This document shows positions 1 through 8,462 of a stretch of DNA of 64,000 bases, one piece after another. Source of the DNA: Rhizobium albus (GTDB taxonomy: Bacteria > Pseudomonadota > Alphaproteobacteria > Rhizobiales > Rhizobiaceae); assembly GCA_030160035.1 (NCBI GenBank), contig BSNO01000004.1, forward strand, positions 620,001-684,000, given 5' to 3'. The notes under the pieces were generated by a model that worked only from the letters and a program-made list of their open reading frames with translations, was not told the origin of the DNA and searched no databases. Position 1 is the first letter of the stretch, and every line of letters begins with the position of its first letter. The position numbers and the translations under genes are program-made.

Positions 1-76
1 TCGTTGATTGCATGGCCGCCTATTTAGTCGGTCCGGCGGCGGAAGAAAATGCCGGTTGCAGCAAAAGCGCAGAAGT

Positions 77-859
77 CTAGCGTCGAAGCGCTTCCGCGAG
101 CATCGTCTCGACTTCCTCGCGCAGGAGCCGGCTCACAGCCTTGCGATCGCGCGCGTCCGACACCTCGCGCGGCTTGCCGAAGCAGATCTCCACGTCGATC
201 GCGCCCTCGCGCAGCACTGTCAAAAGATGCGGCAGAAGCTCCACATCGCCCGGCCAAGCGGCGAGGAAGCGGTGTCGTCGACCCATCGGCAGGCCCTGGA
301 TGCGGTTATAGGCAATCGATACGGGCTGCAGCACCACGCCGGCATGGGCATCTTCGCCGGCCTGGCGGGCAACGCCGAAGAGCGATGACTTGAACTCCAG
401 AACACGATTGCCGTCCGACGTCGTCCCTTCGGCAAAGAGAACGACGATCTCACCCCGCTCGAGCCTCTCAGTGATGGCACTGACCTGCTCGCCGGTGGAG
501 CGCCGCTGGTTGCGCTCGACGAAGATCGAGCGCTGCCAACGCGCCAGCCGCCCGAAGACCGGCCAGTCTTTCACTTCGGATTTGGCGATGAAGGCCACGT
601 CTGCAACCGAACCCAGCGCGATGATGTCGAGCCACGAAACATGGTTCGAAATCAACATCAGCGGGCCATTCGAATGTTGGGTACCGCGCGTGGTGACCTT
701 CAGACCAAGAACAGGGCACATCAGCCGGTGCCACAGCCGCGGAATGCGGCGCGCTAGCGGCCGATCACGCCACAATGCAAAAAGGTGAGGCGGCAAAAGA
801 ACCGCGGTGATGGCCAGAAAGGCAAGGGCGACATAGACGAGGCGCAGCCAGCCGATCAT
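77..859 (-). CDS. plsC: 1-acyl-sn-glycerol-3-phosphate acyltransferase (PlsC/OlsA type)
   Basis: Membrane-bound acyltransferase that adds the second acyl chain to lysophosphatidate (PlsC) or to lyso-ornithine lipid (OlsA); the sequence alone does not separate the two. From the chosen start the protein has 260 residues: an N-terminal membrane helix (about 4-25), the catalytic HX4D motif in NHVSWLD (H73, D78) and the acceptor-site FAEGTTSDG motif near residue 142. An upstream in-frame start at 964 would run into the 3' end of the Fur gene, so the ATG at 859 is preferred. It lies 49 bp downstream of the Fur-family gene on the same strand. An olsB gene is present at 25.8 kb, which makes an OlsA role possible. 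Confidence 0.88.
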   Translation of the reverse strand: MIGWLRLVYVALAFLAITAVLLPPHLFALWRDRPLARRIPRLWHRLMCPVLGLKVTTRGTQHSNGPLMLISNHVSWLDIIALGSVADVAFIAKSEVKDWPVFGRLARWQRSIFVERNQRRSTGEQVSAITERLERGEIVVLFAEGTTSDGNRVLEFKSSLFGVARQAGEDAHAGVVLQPVSIAYNRIQGLPMGRRHRFLAAWPGDVELLPHLLTVLREGAIDVEICFGKPREVSDARDRKAVSRLLREEVETMLAEALRR

Positions 860-908
860 CGCAGTCTCGTCTTCCGGGGGAGCGCAAGCACCGAGCGCGC
901 ACGCACTC

Positions 909-1337
909 TCAGGCATCGCCCTTCTTGAGGGGGATGCCGTAAAGTTCCAGGCGGTGGTCGACAAGGCGAAAGCCGTGCTCTCGGGCGATCCGCTCCTGCA
1001 GCGCTTCGATCTCGGCCGAATGGAACTCGATGACCTGCCCGGTCTTGAGGTCGATCAGGTGGTCGTGGTGTTCTTCCGGAACCGTTTCGTAGCGCGAACG
1101 CCCGTCTCGGAAATCGTGCCGCTCGATGATGCCGATATCCTCGAACAGACGCACGGTGCGGTAGACGGTGGAAATGGAAATCTTCGGATCCACCTCGACG
1201 GAGCGGCGGTAGAGCTCTTCGACGTCCGGGTGGTCGTCCGCGCCATCGAGCACGCGCGCGATGACGCGGCGCTGCTCGGTCATGCGCATGCCGCGCTCGG
1301 CGCAGCGTTCTTCCAGTGGCTTTGTCTCGCTGGTCAC
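909..1337 (-). CDS. fur: Fur-family metal-dependent transcriptional regulator (Fur/Mur type)
   Basis: DNA-binding metal sensor of 142 residues. The N-terminal winged helix carries ISISTVYRTVRLFEDIGII (about residues 53-71) and the dimer/metal domain carries the EEHHDHLIDLKTGQVIEF motif. The C-terminal CXXC zinc motif found in many Fur proteins is missing; the only cysteine is near residue 12. In rhizobia the orthologue in this tsaB-rimI-fur-plsC order has been described as a manganese-responsive Mur rather than an iron sensor; applying that here is inference from gene order. It is probably cotranscribed with rimI and tsaB upstream (67 bp gap to rimI). Confidence 0.92.
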   Translation of the reverse strand: MTSETKPLEERCAERGMRMTEQRRVIARVLDGADDHPDVEELYRRSVEVDPKISISTVYRTVRLFEDIGIIERHDFRDGRSRYETVPEEHHDHLIDLKTGQVIEFHSAEIEALQERIAREHGFRLVDHRLELYGIPLKKGDA

Positions 1338-1404
1338 GAACGCTCCGACCCTCTTATCGTTCAGTTCCTCGCCGTCAGAGCACGACCGGCGAGGGTTAGC
1401 CGCA

Positions 1405-1896
1405 CTAAATCAGATCAAGCCGCATGACAAGCGCCGTCGTCCGTCGTCCATCGGCGGCTTTGTAGTAGGCCTCTCGCTCGCCCACCTGGACGAAGCCGAG
1501 CCGGCGGTAAAGTGCCAGCGCCGGCAGATTTGTGGCATCGACCTCCAGAAAAATCGAGGCGACGCCTTCCTGGCGCATCTGCCGGATACCGGCAAGCATC
1601 AGCCGCCAGCCGATGCCCTGGCTGCGGAATTTTTCGCGCACGGCGATCGTCAGCACTTCGGCCTCGTCCGCCGCAGTGCGCAGCAATATGAAGCCGGCAA
1701 AGGATCCGCGTCCCGTCGGAGACTGACGTGCGACGAAACCGTGCACGTTGGTCTGCGTCAGGAGAACGTCGATTTCCTCCGCGCTCCAGGGCCGCGAGAA
1801 GCTGGCGCCATGCAGCTCGGCCGCGCGATCGCAATCGGCCTGTTCCATCGGCACGACCTCGACATCGGCGGTCCGGGTGAAGAAGCCGCCGATCAT
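1405..1896 (-). CDS. rimI: Ribosomal-protein-alanine N-acetyltransferase RimI
   Basis: GNAT-fold N-terminal acetyltransferase, 163 residues, a little longer than the usual ~150. The acetyl-CoA-binding motif A reads REKFRSQGIGWRLMLAG (Q-x-x-G-I-G) near residue 95, and the C-terminal part has the ALYRRLGFVQVGEREAYY block typical of RimI. Its start overlaps the tsaB stop in an ATGA arrangement (1893-1896), so the two are translationally coupled. The tsaB-rimI pairing is widespread in bacteria. Substrate assignment to ribosomal protein S18 comes from the family. Confidence 0.92.
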   Translation of the reverse strand: MIGGFFTRTADVEVVPMEQADCDRAAELHGASFSRPWSAEEIDVLLTQTNVHGFVARQSPTGRGSFAGFILLRTAADEAEVLTIAVREKFRSQGIGWRLMLAGIRQMRQEGVASIFLEVDATNLPALALYRRLGFVQVGEREAYYKAADGRRTTALVMRLDLI

Positions 1897-2573
1897 TGCG
1901 CCAGCCGCTCCTGCCGCGCCAGGAGGTAGGCCTCCTGCGGCTTGGCATCGGGCGACCGGAGGTAAAGCGGGGCCGGCGGTGCGCTCGCGGTTTTTCCTGC
2001 CCCGACCCGGGCAACATCCAGGATCTCGACCGTGCCCGCTTCGGAGATGGCGCGCTCCGGCTGGCCCAACAGGGAAGCAACGAGAGGCGAACCGGAACCG
2101 ATGAGGCGGGCGTCATGCCGTATCGCCAGATCCGCCGCTTCCGCCACGGACAGTGCGGCCGGATCGGTCAGCGGGGTGCCATCGGCTGCGAAGACCTGCG
2201 CGAAAACCTCGTCACGCCGTGCATCGAGAATCGCCATCACGGAAACATCCGCCGGCGCGACAGAAGCAGCCAACGCCTCGAGTGTGGTCACCCCAACGGA
2301 AGGGCGACCAAGTGCCAGCGCCAGCCCGCGCGCGGTGGCGACGCCCACGCGGATGCCCGTGAAAGAGCCCGGGCCGACAGTCACGGCGATCCGGTCGATC
2401 TCCTTCAGCGCGATGCCGGCCTCAAGCCGTGCCGCCTCGATCACCGCCATCATGCGCTCCGCATGGCCCCGGCCGATATCTTCCACGACACGGCCGAGCG
2501 CGGTGCCGTCGGACGCGTCGTAGAAGGCCGCAGCGCAGAGGCCGGCGGAAGAATCGAGGGCAAGAATGATCAT
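1893..2573 (-). CDS. tsaB: tRNA threonylcarbamoyladenosine biosynthesis protein TsaB
   Basis: Non-catalytic ASKHA-fold partner of TsaD in the complex that makes t6A at position 37 of ANN-decoding tRNAs. 226 residues. The N-terminal phosphate loop MIILALDSSAGLCAAAF and the hallmark VGPGSFTGIRVGVATARGLA near residue 66 are clear. First gene of a minus-strand unit tsaB-rimI-fur-plsC. The start is the first ATG and leaves a 44 bp gap to the upstream reductase gene, which runs the same way. Confidence 0.95.
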   Translation of the reverse strand: MIILALDSSAGLCAAAFYDASDGTALGRVVEDIGRGHAERMMAVIEAARLEAGIALKEIDRIAVTVGPGSFTGIRVGVATARGLALALGRPSVGVTTLEALAASVAPADVSVMAILDARRDEVFAQVFAADGTPLTDPAALSVAEAADLAIRHDARLIGSGSPLVASLLGQPERAISEAGTVEILDVARVGAGKTASAPPAPLYLRSPDAKPQEAYLLARQERLAQ

Positions 2574-2617
2574 GGCATCGGTCTAGCCGTTGCAGCGCGC
2601 AGGGTAAACGGTCGGGC

Positions 2618-3613
2618 CTAACCGGTCATGTCGACGACGACCCGGCCGCGGATCTTGCCGTCCAGAATATCCGTTGCAGCGCCGGTGATGTCCTCAAAGC
2701 CGATCGTCGTCGAAATCGCCTTGAGTTTGTCCATGTCGAGGTCCTTGGCAATGCGCTGCCACGCCTCGATACGCACCGGCTTCGGCGCCATCACCGAGTC
2801 GATCCCGCAAAGCGTGACGCCGCGCAGGATGAACGGGGCGACCGTCGTCGGCAAATCCATGCCCTGGGCGAGACCACAGGCCGCGACCACGCCGCCATAG
2901 CGGGTCTGGGCAAGCAGATTGGCGAGCGTATGGCTGCCGACCGCGTCGATCCCGCCGGCGAAACGTTCCTTGCCAAGCGGCTTGCCGGGTTCGGAGAGCT
3001 CCGCCCGGTCGATCACTTCGGTCGCGCCGAGCGATTTCAGAAAGTCCGCTTCGCCTAAGCGACCGGTCGAGGCGACCACCTCAAAGCCAAGCTTCGAGAG
3101 CAGCGCGATCGCGACCGTGCCCACGCCGCCATTGGCGCCGGTGACGGCGATCGGTCCCGATGCCGGCGTGATGCCGTGGCGCTCGAGCGCCATGACGGAG
3201 AGCATGGCGGTGTAGCCTGCCGTGCCGACGGCCATCGTGTCATGGGCACTCAAACCTTCCGGCAGCGGGATAAGCCAGTCGCTCTTGAGCTGCATGTAGC
3301 GGGCATAGGCGCCGAGATGCGTTTCGCCGACGCCAAAGCCGTTGAGCAGCACCTTGTCCCCTGCCTTGAATTCCGTGCCGGTGGAGGAAACGACCGTGCC
3401 GGCGGCATCGATGCCGGGAACCATCGGCCAGCGGCGCACGACCGGCCCTTTGCCGGTGATCGCAAGCCCGTCCTTGTAGTTGACGGTGGTCGCCTCGACC
3501 TCGACGATGACGTCGCCTTCCATCAGATCGGCATGGGTGAGTTCGGTGATCGCCACCGACTGCTTCTTGTTCTCATCGCGCGAGACGACGATGGCCTTGA
3601 ACGGCTCCTGCAT
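2618..3613 (-). CDS. MDR-family NADPH oxidoreductase (YhdH/AcuI acrylyl-CoA reductase-like)
   Basis: Medium-chain dehydrogenase/reductase of 331 residues without the zinc-ligand cysteine set of alcohol dehydrogenases. It has the N-terminal GroES-like half and a Rossmann half with GANGGVGTVAIALLSKLGF (about 156-174) followed by STGR, as in the YhdH/AcuI branch that reduces acryloyl-CoA. The C-terminal GRVVVDMTG block is also typical of that branch. It stands alone, 44 bp upstream of tsaB. The physiological substrate cannot be read from sequence. Confidence 0.88.
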   Translation of the reverse strand: MQEPFKAIVVSRDENKKQSVAITELTHADLMEGDVIVEVEATTVNYKDGLAITGKGPVVRRWPMVPGIDAAGTVVSSTGTEFKAGDKVLLNGFGVGETHLGAYARYMQLKSDWLIPLPEGLSAHDTMAVGTAGYTAMLSVMALERHGITPASGPIAVTGANGGVGTVAIALLSKLGFEVVASTGRLGEADFLKSLGATEVIDRAELSEPGKPLGKERFAGGIDAVGSHTLANLLAQTRYGGVVAACGLAQGMDLPTTVAPFILRGVTLCGIDSVMAPKPVRIEAWQRIAKDLDMDKLKAISTTIGFEDITGAATDILDGKIRGRVVVDMTG

Positions 3614-3676
3614 GCGCTTCCTCCTTCGCTTGCGATCGTCTGTCAGAGATAGGCGCGTCTGGCCCGATGCGAAACC

Positions 3677-4195
3677 TTATTCGGCTTGGTCTTTCGGTGT
3701 GGTCCGGCCCTGCCGCCATGCAAGAATTTCATCGAGCACGATCGAGACCGCGCCGACGGTGATGAAGCTGTCGGCGAGGTTGAAGACCGCAAAAGACCAG
3801 GTCTCGGTATAGACCAGGATGTAATCGACGACGTGGCCGTAGGCCGCCCGGTCGATCAGGTTGCCGATCGCGCCACCGACGATCAGCGCATAGCCAAGAT
3901 GGGCGAAGAACCGGTCGGGCGCGGTCGACCGCCAGAGATAGACGACGAAGCAGACGATCAGGGTCGTCACGGCGACCAGCGTCCACTCCGACTGGCCGGC
4001 AAGGAAGGAGAACGCGATGCCTTCGTTGTAGGTGCGGAAGAGCGCCAGCATCGGCAACAATTCGATCGGCTGCTGCAGCGGCAATGCCGCCTCGACCCAG
4101 AGCTTGATCGCCTGGTCGGCAGCAATCAGCAGTGCCAGCAGGCCAAGCGCCGGCAGGGGCCGGGAAAGGGCGGTGGGCTTGGCCATCGGGGTCAT
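3677..4195 (-). CDS. lspA: Lipoprotein signal peptidase (signal peptidase II)
   Basis: Inner-membrane aspartyl protease that cleaves the signal peptide of diacylglyceryl-modified prolipoproteins. 172 residues with four predicted membrane helices. The GNLIDR motif (111-116), the catalytic aspartate in GHVVDYI (D124) and the second aspartate in FNLAD (D142) are all present. Its start overlaps the stop of the upstream RNA methyltransferase by 4 bp (ATGA, 4192-4195), so it should be translated from that message. Confidence 0.96.
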   Translation of the reverse strand: MTPMAKPTALSRPLPALGLLALLIAADQAIKLWVEAALPLQQPIELLPMLALFRTYNEGIAFSFLAGQSEWTLVAVTTLIVCFVVYLWRSTAPDRFFAHLGYALIVGGAIGNLIDRAAYGHVVDYILVYTETWSFAVFNLADSFITVGAVSIVLDEILAWRQGRTTPKDQAE

Positions 4196-5040
4196 GTCTC
4201 CAGGGAAAGAAGATGCCGGCGCGCCTCGAAGAGCATGAGCCCGGTCGCAACGGCGAGATTGAGGCTGTCGGCCCGACCCTGCTGCGGAATGCGTGCGAGC
4301 GCCGAGCAGGCCGACGACAGTTCCGCAGGCAGGCCCTGCTGCTCATTGCCCATCAAGAGCACTGTCGGCGCTTTTTTGAAATCGATGGTGCGGTAGTCCA
4401 CTGCGCCTTCGAGATGCGTGCCGACCAGCGGCGCCTTGTGCTTTCCACACCAGGCGAGGAATTCAGGAACCGAAGCTCGGTAGAGCGGCACGGCGAAGAT
4501 GGAGCCCATGGTTGCTCGCACCGTCTCCAGCGCGAACGGATCCGTCGTTTCGCCGACGAGCACGATGCCGGACGCGCCGGCCGCATCGGCGGTGCGGATG
4601 ATGGTGCCGAGATTGCCGGGATCGCGCACCCGGTCGAGAGCAAGCCAGGTCTCGCCCCTGGCCGGCGTTTGCCGGTCGAGCTTGCCATAGCGCTGCTCGA
4701 AGACGCCGACGACCATCTGCGGATTGTCCCGCCGTGTGATCGTCGACAGCACCTTTTCGCTGACTTCGAGCACCAGCGCGCCGGCGTTCAGCGCTTTCAA
4801 CGCCGTCGGCTCCACATGCGGGCGTCCCTTGGCATTCTTGGCGTAGATCAGCGTCGAGATCGTCCAGCCGAGATCGAGCGCGTCGATGACGAGCTTCAGG
4901 CCCTCGGCGAGAAACTGCCCGCTCTCCTCCCGGTTCTTCTTCTGGGTGAGGCCACGAATGTCCTTGATCAGCGGGTTTGTGAGGCTCGTGACTTCCTTCA
5001 CCTGGCCTATGCGGCGGCGTTCGGTCATTGGGGCAGCCAC
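4192..5040 (-). CDS. SpoU/TrmH-family RNA 2'-O-ribose methyltransferase
   Basis: SPOUT-class AdoMet methyltransferase of 282 residues. The N-terminal part resembles the RNA-binding SpoU substrate-binding domain; the knotted catalytic domain shows RDPGNLGTIIRTADAAGA (motif 1), LLMGNEQQGL (motif 2) and LNLAVATGLMLFEARR (motif 3). The target may be 23S rRNA or tRNA; the sequence does not decide. It overlaps the end of the upstream methyltransferase gene by 16 bp and is followed by lspA with an ATGA overlap, forming a compact three-gene unit. Confidence 0.92.
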   Translation of the reverse strand: MAAPMTERRRIGQVKEVTSLTNPLIKDIRGLTQKKNREESGQFLAEGLKLVIDALDLGWTISTLIYAKNAKGRPHVEPTALKALNAGALVLEVSEKVLSTITRRDNPQMVVGVFEQRYGKLDRQTPARGETWLALDRVRDPGNLGTIIRTADAAGASGIVLVGETTDPFALETVRATMGSIFAVPLYRASVPEFLAWCGKHKAPLVGTHLEGAVDYRTIDFKKAPTVLLMGNEQQGLPAELSSACSALARIPQQGRADSLNLAVATGLMLFEARRHLLSLET

Positions 5041-6032
5041 CGTGAAAAGAGGGAGGTCGAAAGCGCGCGGCCCGCCTCGCTTTCGCGCAGGATGAGCTCG
5101 CCCGATTCCACCGTGCCGCCGGCGCCGCGCATCGTTTCGCGCATCAGCTCATGGATCGAATAGAACGACGCCCGGATGGAATAAGCCGTCAGCACCAAGC
5201 CCTCCGGCCGCTCGCTCAAGAGTTCCCGGCAGATATCGAGCATCAGAGCGAGATGATCGAACAATTGCCAGATTTCGCCGTTCGGCCCGCGGCCGAATTT
5301 CGGCGGGTCGGTCAGGATGATGTCATAGCGGTTGCCGCGCCGCTCCTCGCGCGCGATGAACTTCATGGCATCGTCGCAAATCCAGCGGATCGGCTTGTCG
5401 TCGAGCCGGGCGAGCGCCTGGTTCTCGCGGCCCCAGCCGATGGCTTTCTTGGAGGCATCCACATGGGTGACCTCCGCGCCGTTGGCCGCTGCGATCAGCG
5501 AGGCGACGCCAGTATACCCAAAGAGATTGAGCACCTTGAGCGGCCGGTCGGCAGACGCGATCCGATCGGCCATCCACGACCAGTGCGCCATCTGTTCGGG
5601 AAACACGCCGACATGGCGAAACGCCGTGAAGCGGCCGTGGAAATCGACGTCCATGAGCTTCATCGGCCAGGTTTCACCGAGCGGCGTCTTCGGGAAGCGC
5701 CAGCGGCCCATCCCGTCTTCCTCGGTATCGCCGGTAAAGACCGCGTCGACCTGGTCCCAGTCCTTGGCCGGCAACGTGCGCTGCCACAGCGCCTGCGCTT
5801 CCGGTCTCACGATGCGGTAGGGGCCGTACTGCTCCAGCTTCTCGCCCATGCCACTATCGATGAGGCGGTAGCCGTCTGACGCCTCGCTTTCCAGAATGAC
5901 TGGCACGCGCTCGGCCGGCCGCGCGCCGCGGCGCGGGGTCAGCGGGCGTTCGGCAAGCGGCGGTTTTTGCGCGTCTTCGGCAGGCGCTTTGCTTCGACTG
6001 CGGCGTGTCTTTGCACTCAAGGGCGGATCCAT
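5025..6032 (-). CDS. Class I SAM-dependent RNA methyltransferase (RlmI-like, COG1092)
   Basis: 335-residue Rossmann-fold methyltransferase. AdoMet motif I is LNLFGYTGVASLIAAANGAE with an acidic residue after the next strand (THVDASKKAI), and the catalytic-strand motif is ILTDPPKFGRG, as in 23S rRNA m5C methyltransferases of the RlmI group. The first ~45 residues are basic and proline-rich and lack the PUA domain of E. coli RlmI. First gene of the unit that continues with the SpoU methyltransferase and lspA. The exact nucleotide target is unknown. Confidence 0.85.
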   Translation of the reverse strand: MDPPLSAKTRRSRSKAPAEDAQKPPLAERPLTPRRGARPAERVPVILESEASDGYRLIDSGMGEKLEQYGPYRIVRPEAQALWQRTLPAKDWDQVDAVFTGDTEEDGMGRWRFPKTPLGETWPMKLMDVDFHGRFTAFRHVGVFPEQMAHWSWMADRIASADRPLKVLNLFGYTGVASLIAAANGAEVTHVDASKKAIGWGRENQALARLDDKPIRWICDDAMKFIAREERRGNRYDIILTDPPKFGRGPNGEIWQLFDHLALMLDICRELLSERPEGLVLTAYSIRASFYSIHELMRETMRGAGGTVESGELILRESEAGRALSTSLFSRWLPQ

Positions 6033-6160
6033 GGGTGAGCGGGCCGTAGAATGGCCGGGCTCATACTTTAAGGCAGTCTCTTGCGCTCCCTCTTGGCAAA
6101 GCGCCCGGCGAATTGCAAGAAAGGCCCGGAAATCGAAGTGAAAGCGCGGAGGACGGCTTC

Positions 6161-6616
6161 ATGGAAATGAATGGCAGCGAACGCATCCAGGCACCGCGTG
6201 AGAAGGTGTGGGAGGCCCTGAACGACCCGGAAATCCTGCGCCAGTGCATTCCGGGGTGCCAGTCGCTCGAGATGACCGGCGACAACGCGATGGCGGCGAC
6301 CGTGAAGCTGAAGATCGGCATCGTGTCCGCCACCTTCAACGGCAACGTGACGCTGGAAAACATCGACGCGCCGAAGGGCTACACGATCTCGGGCGAAGGC
6401 AAGGGCGGCGTCGCGGGCTTCGCCAAGGGCGGTGCCGACGTGTCGCTCGAGGAGGACGGGGCCGAGACGGTGCTGAACTACGACTGCAAGGCACAGGTTG
6501 GCGGCAAGATCGCCCAGATGGGCTCCCGCCTGATCGACAGCACCGCCAAGAAGCTCGCCGGCCAGTTCTTTGCCAAGTTCAACGAAGTGGTCAGCGGCGC
6601 CAACGCGTCGGCCTGA
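6161..6616 (+). CDS. CoxG/SRPBCC-family protein (carbon monoxide dehydrogenase subunit G-like)
   Basis: 151-residue START/SRPBCC-fold protein. It begins with MEMNGSERIQAPREKVWEAL and has the DPEILRQCIPGC block typical of CoxG proteins, which in CO oxidisers help membrane recruitment and maturation of molybdenum hydroxylases. The ATG at 6161 is chosen because a GGAGGA ribosome binding site lies at 6147-6152; a TTG at 6113 is in frame but has none. There are no cox dehydrogenase genes nearby, so the actual role is open. It is flanked downstream by a 9-bp perfect hairpin. Confidence 0.85.
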   Translation: MEMNGSERIQAPREKVWEALNDPEILRQCIPGCQSLEMTGDNAMAATVKLKIGIVSATFNGNVTLENIDAPKGYTISGEGKGGVAGFAKGGADVSLEEDGAETVLNYDCKAQVGGKIAQMGSRLIDSTAKKLAGQFFAKFNEVVSGANASA

Positions 6617-6630
6617 GGCGCGACCTCTTC

Positions 6631-6653
6631 ATGGTCGGGCTCGCCCCGACCAT
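6631..6653. repeat. Perfect inverted repeat between convergent genes
   Basis: ATGGTCGGG (6631-6639) and CCCGACCAT (6645-6653) form a 9-bp stem with a 5-nt loop. It lies between the converging coxG-like and ornithine-cyclodeaminase-like genes. No T-run follows on either strand, so it is either a weak bidirectional terminator or a short dispersed palindrome. Confidence 0.6.
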
Positions 6654-6713
6654 CTGCGGTAGCGGGCTAAGAGGCATACGCGGTAATTCGCCAAAATGGC
6701 GCGATGACGCGCA

Positions 6714-7685
6714 TTACATCTCGCGTGTGATTGTCTCATAGACCAGAATTCCAGCCGCGAAATCTTCCAGTGCGCAGCCGGTTGATTTGAAGAGCGTGAT
6801 CTCGCCGTCTGAAGTGCGGCCAGGATGGGTCCCGCTGGCGAGCATGGCGAGATCGGCTTTCACGTCATCACGCGACACGATGCCGGCTGCGATCGGCTGG
6901 ACGAGGTCGCCGCCTTCGGTGAGCGCGCCATCGAACGTGTCGACGAAGAGTGTGGTCCGGCGCACCGTTTCGTCGTCGCTCTCCCGAAGCTTCGGCGTGA
7001 ACGCGCCGACGAGATCCACATGCGCGCCAGGTTTCAGCCACCGGCCTTCGATCAGCGGCGTCTCAGAGATCGTCGCGGCGGAGATGATATCGGCATCGCG
7101 GATGGCTTCCTCGCGATCTTCCACGACACGGACTTCGAACGGGTCGTCGCGCAGCGCCTCGGCAACCGCATCGGCGTTCTCCCGGCTGCGGTTCCAGAGC
7201 GTGACGTGCGAGATCGGCCGCATGGCGGCGTGCGCGCGGATGAGGTGAGGGGCAAGTCGGCCGGCGCCGAACATGGCCATGCGGCTAGCGTTCTTGCGGG
7301 CGAGATAGCGGCCGGCGAGCGCCGACGCGGTGGCCGTGCGCCAGACCGTCAAAGCTTGCCCGTCGATGAGAGCGAGCGGTTCGCCTGTCTGTCCGTTGGA
7401 AAGAATGTAGACGCCCATGACGGCCGGCTTGGCGAGCGCGTTGTTGTCCGGGCTGACGGTCACGAGCTTCACGCCGATATAGCCATCGGCCGACGTGCCC
7501 CGGGCGCAGAAATCGCTCCAGGCCGGCATCAGGAGCAGCGTCGTGTCCGCGCCGTCGGGCCGTTCGATGGTGTGGTGATGCCGCGTCGGCGCCTGGACGC
7601 CCTCGGCAAAAGCCCTGGTCAGCGCATCGGCAAGGGCGGTGTAACCGAGCACCCGGTCGACGTCGCTGGCAGAAATCACGCGCAT
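6714..7685 (-). CDS. Ornithine cyclodeaminase / mu-crystallin family NAD(P)-dependent enzyme
   Basis: 323-residue member of the OCD/mu-crystallin family. It has GYIGVKLVTVSPDN near residue 88, LIDGQALTVWRTATASALA near 120 and the nucleotide-binding FGAGRLAPHLIRAH near 150. Members deaminate ornithine to proline, or reduce cyclic imines such as pyrroline-2-carboxylate, or make alanine; active-site residues do not settle which one here. It is followed upstream by the LapA-like gene on the same strand with a 33 bp gap. Confidence 0.85.
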   Translation of the reverse strand: MRVISASDVDRVLGYTALADALTRAFAEGVQAPTRHHHTIERPDGADTTLLLMPAWSDFCARGTSADGYIGVKLVTVSPDNNALAKPAVMGVYILSNGQTGEPLALIDGQALTVWRTATASALAGRYLARKNASRMAMFGAGRLAPHLIRAHAAMRPISHVTLWNRSRENADAVAEALRDDPFEVRVVEDREEAIRDADIISAATISETPLIEGRWLKPGAHVDLVGAFTPKLRESDDETVRRTTLFVDTFDGALTEGGDLVQPIAAGIVSRDDVKADLAMLASGTHPGRTSDGEITLFKSTGCALEDFAAGILVYETITREM

Positions 7686-7718
7686 GGGAAACGCACTTTC
7701 AAGATGGCGAGCGGACCA

Positions 7719-8099
7719 TCACGTCCGGGCAGGCAAGGTGGACCCGGAGCCGCTCGTCAGGGAATTCGGTGAAGCACCGCCAGTCTGTCGGGCAAGATCG
7801 TTGGCCCGTTCGCGCTGCCGGTCCGCCTCGTTCTGCCACTTCGCCGCCTCGTAGCGCTGCTTGCGGGCGCGATTGCGGTAGTGCCCTTGCGTGAACCAGG
7901 TGGCGAGGCCGCCAATCAGGATGCCAAGCATCAGCGTGACGAAAAGAAAGACGAAGAACGGTCCCGTGATCGACAGCACGCTGTCATCCGGCGCGAAAGG
8001 GTTCAGCGCCAACGTCACCGCCCCGCGGTTCGCGATCGACAGGGCGATCAGGATGACGGCGATGGGCAACAGGATAAGGATGTTGACGAGTTTTCTCAC
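7719..8099 (-). CDS. LapA-domain inner-membrane protein (DUF1049)
   Basis: 126-residue membrane protein. Two hydrophobic helices (about residues 5-24 and 46-68) are followed by a charged, arginine/glutamate-rich cytoplasmic segment likely to form a coiled coil (about 75-107). This is the layout of LapA/YciS, which in E. coli works with LapB to tune lipopolysaccharide synthesis through LpxC turnover. Position downstream of ihfB, as seen here (72 bp gap), is common for lapA. The C-terminus is serine/threonine-rich. Confidence 0.8.
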   Translation of the reverse strand: MRKLVNILILLPIAVILIALSIANRGAVTLALNPFAPDDSVLSITGPFFVFLFVTLMLGILIGGLATWFTQGHYRNRARKQRYEAAKWQNEADRQRERANDLARQTGGASPNSLTSGSGSTLPART

Positions 8100-8171
8100 G
8101 CGAAAGCGCCTCTTGGTAATGACTGGTGAACCGGGCCAGCTTCTTGATCGGCGGCTTCATGCGAACCGCGT

Positions 8172-8462
8172 TCAGTCGACCTGATCGGGGTTCAGGCGCT
8201 CACGCAGTTCTTTGCCGGTCTTGAAGAAGGGGACCCACTTCTCTTCGACGAAAACGGTTTCACCCGTGCGCGGGTTCCGGCCAGACCGCGACGGTCTGTT
8301 CTTCACCGAAAAAGCGCCAAAACCGCGCAGTTCGACGCGATTTCCATCGGCCAGAGCATTGGTGATCTCGTCCAGGATCGCATTGACGATGTTCTCGACG
8401 TCGCGATGGAAGAGGTGCGGATTACGAGACGCAATGATCTGCACCAGCTCCGACTTTATCAC
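8172..8462 (-). CDS. ihfB: Integration host factor subunit beta
   Basis: 96-residue HU/IHF-fold DNA-bending protein; pairs with IhfA to make sharp bends at target sites in replication, recombination and sigma-54 transcription. The core [21 protein letters not shown] arm segment and the C-terminal [12 protein letters not shown] are diagnostic. The start is the GTG at 8462 (reading [18 protein letters not shown]); an upstream in-frame codon at 8510 adds residues that do not belong to the family. The GTG overlaps the sppA stop in a GTGA arrangement (8459-8462), so ihfB is likely coupled to sppA translation. Confidence 0.96.
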   Translation of the reverse strand: MIKSELVQIIASRNPHLFHRDVENIVNAILDEITNALADGNRVELRGFGAFSVKNRPSRSGRNPRTGETVFVEEKWVPFFKTGKELRERLNPDQVD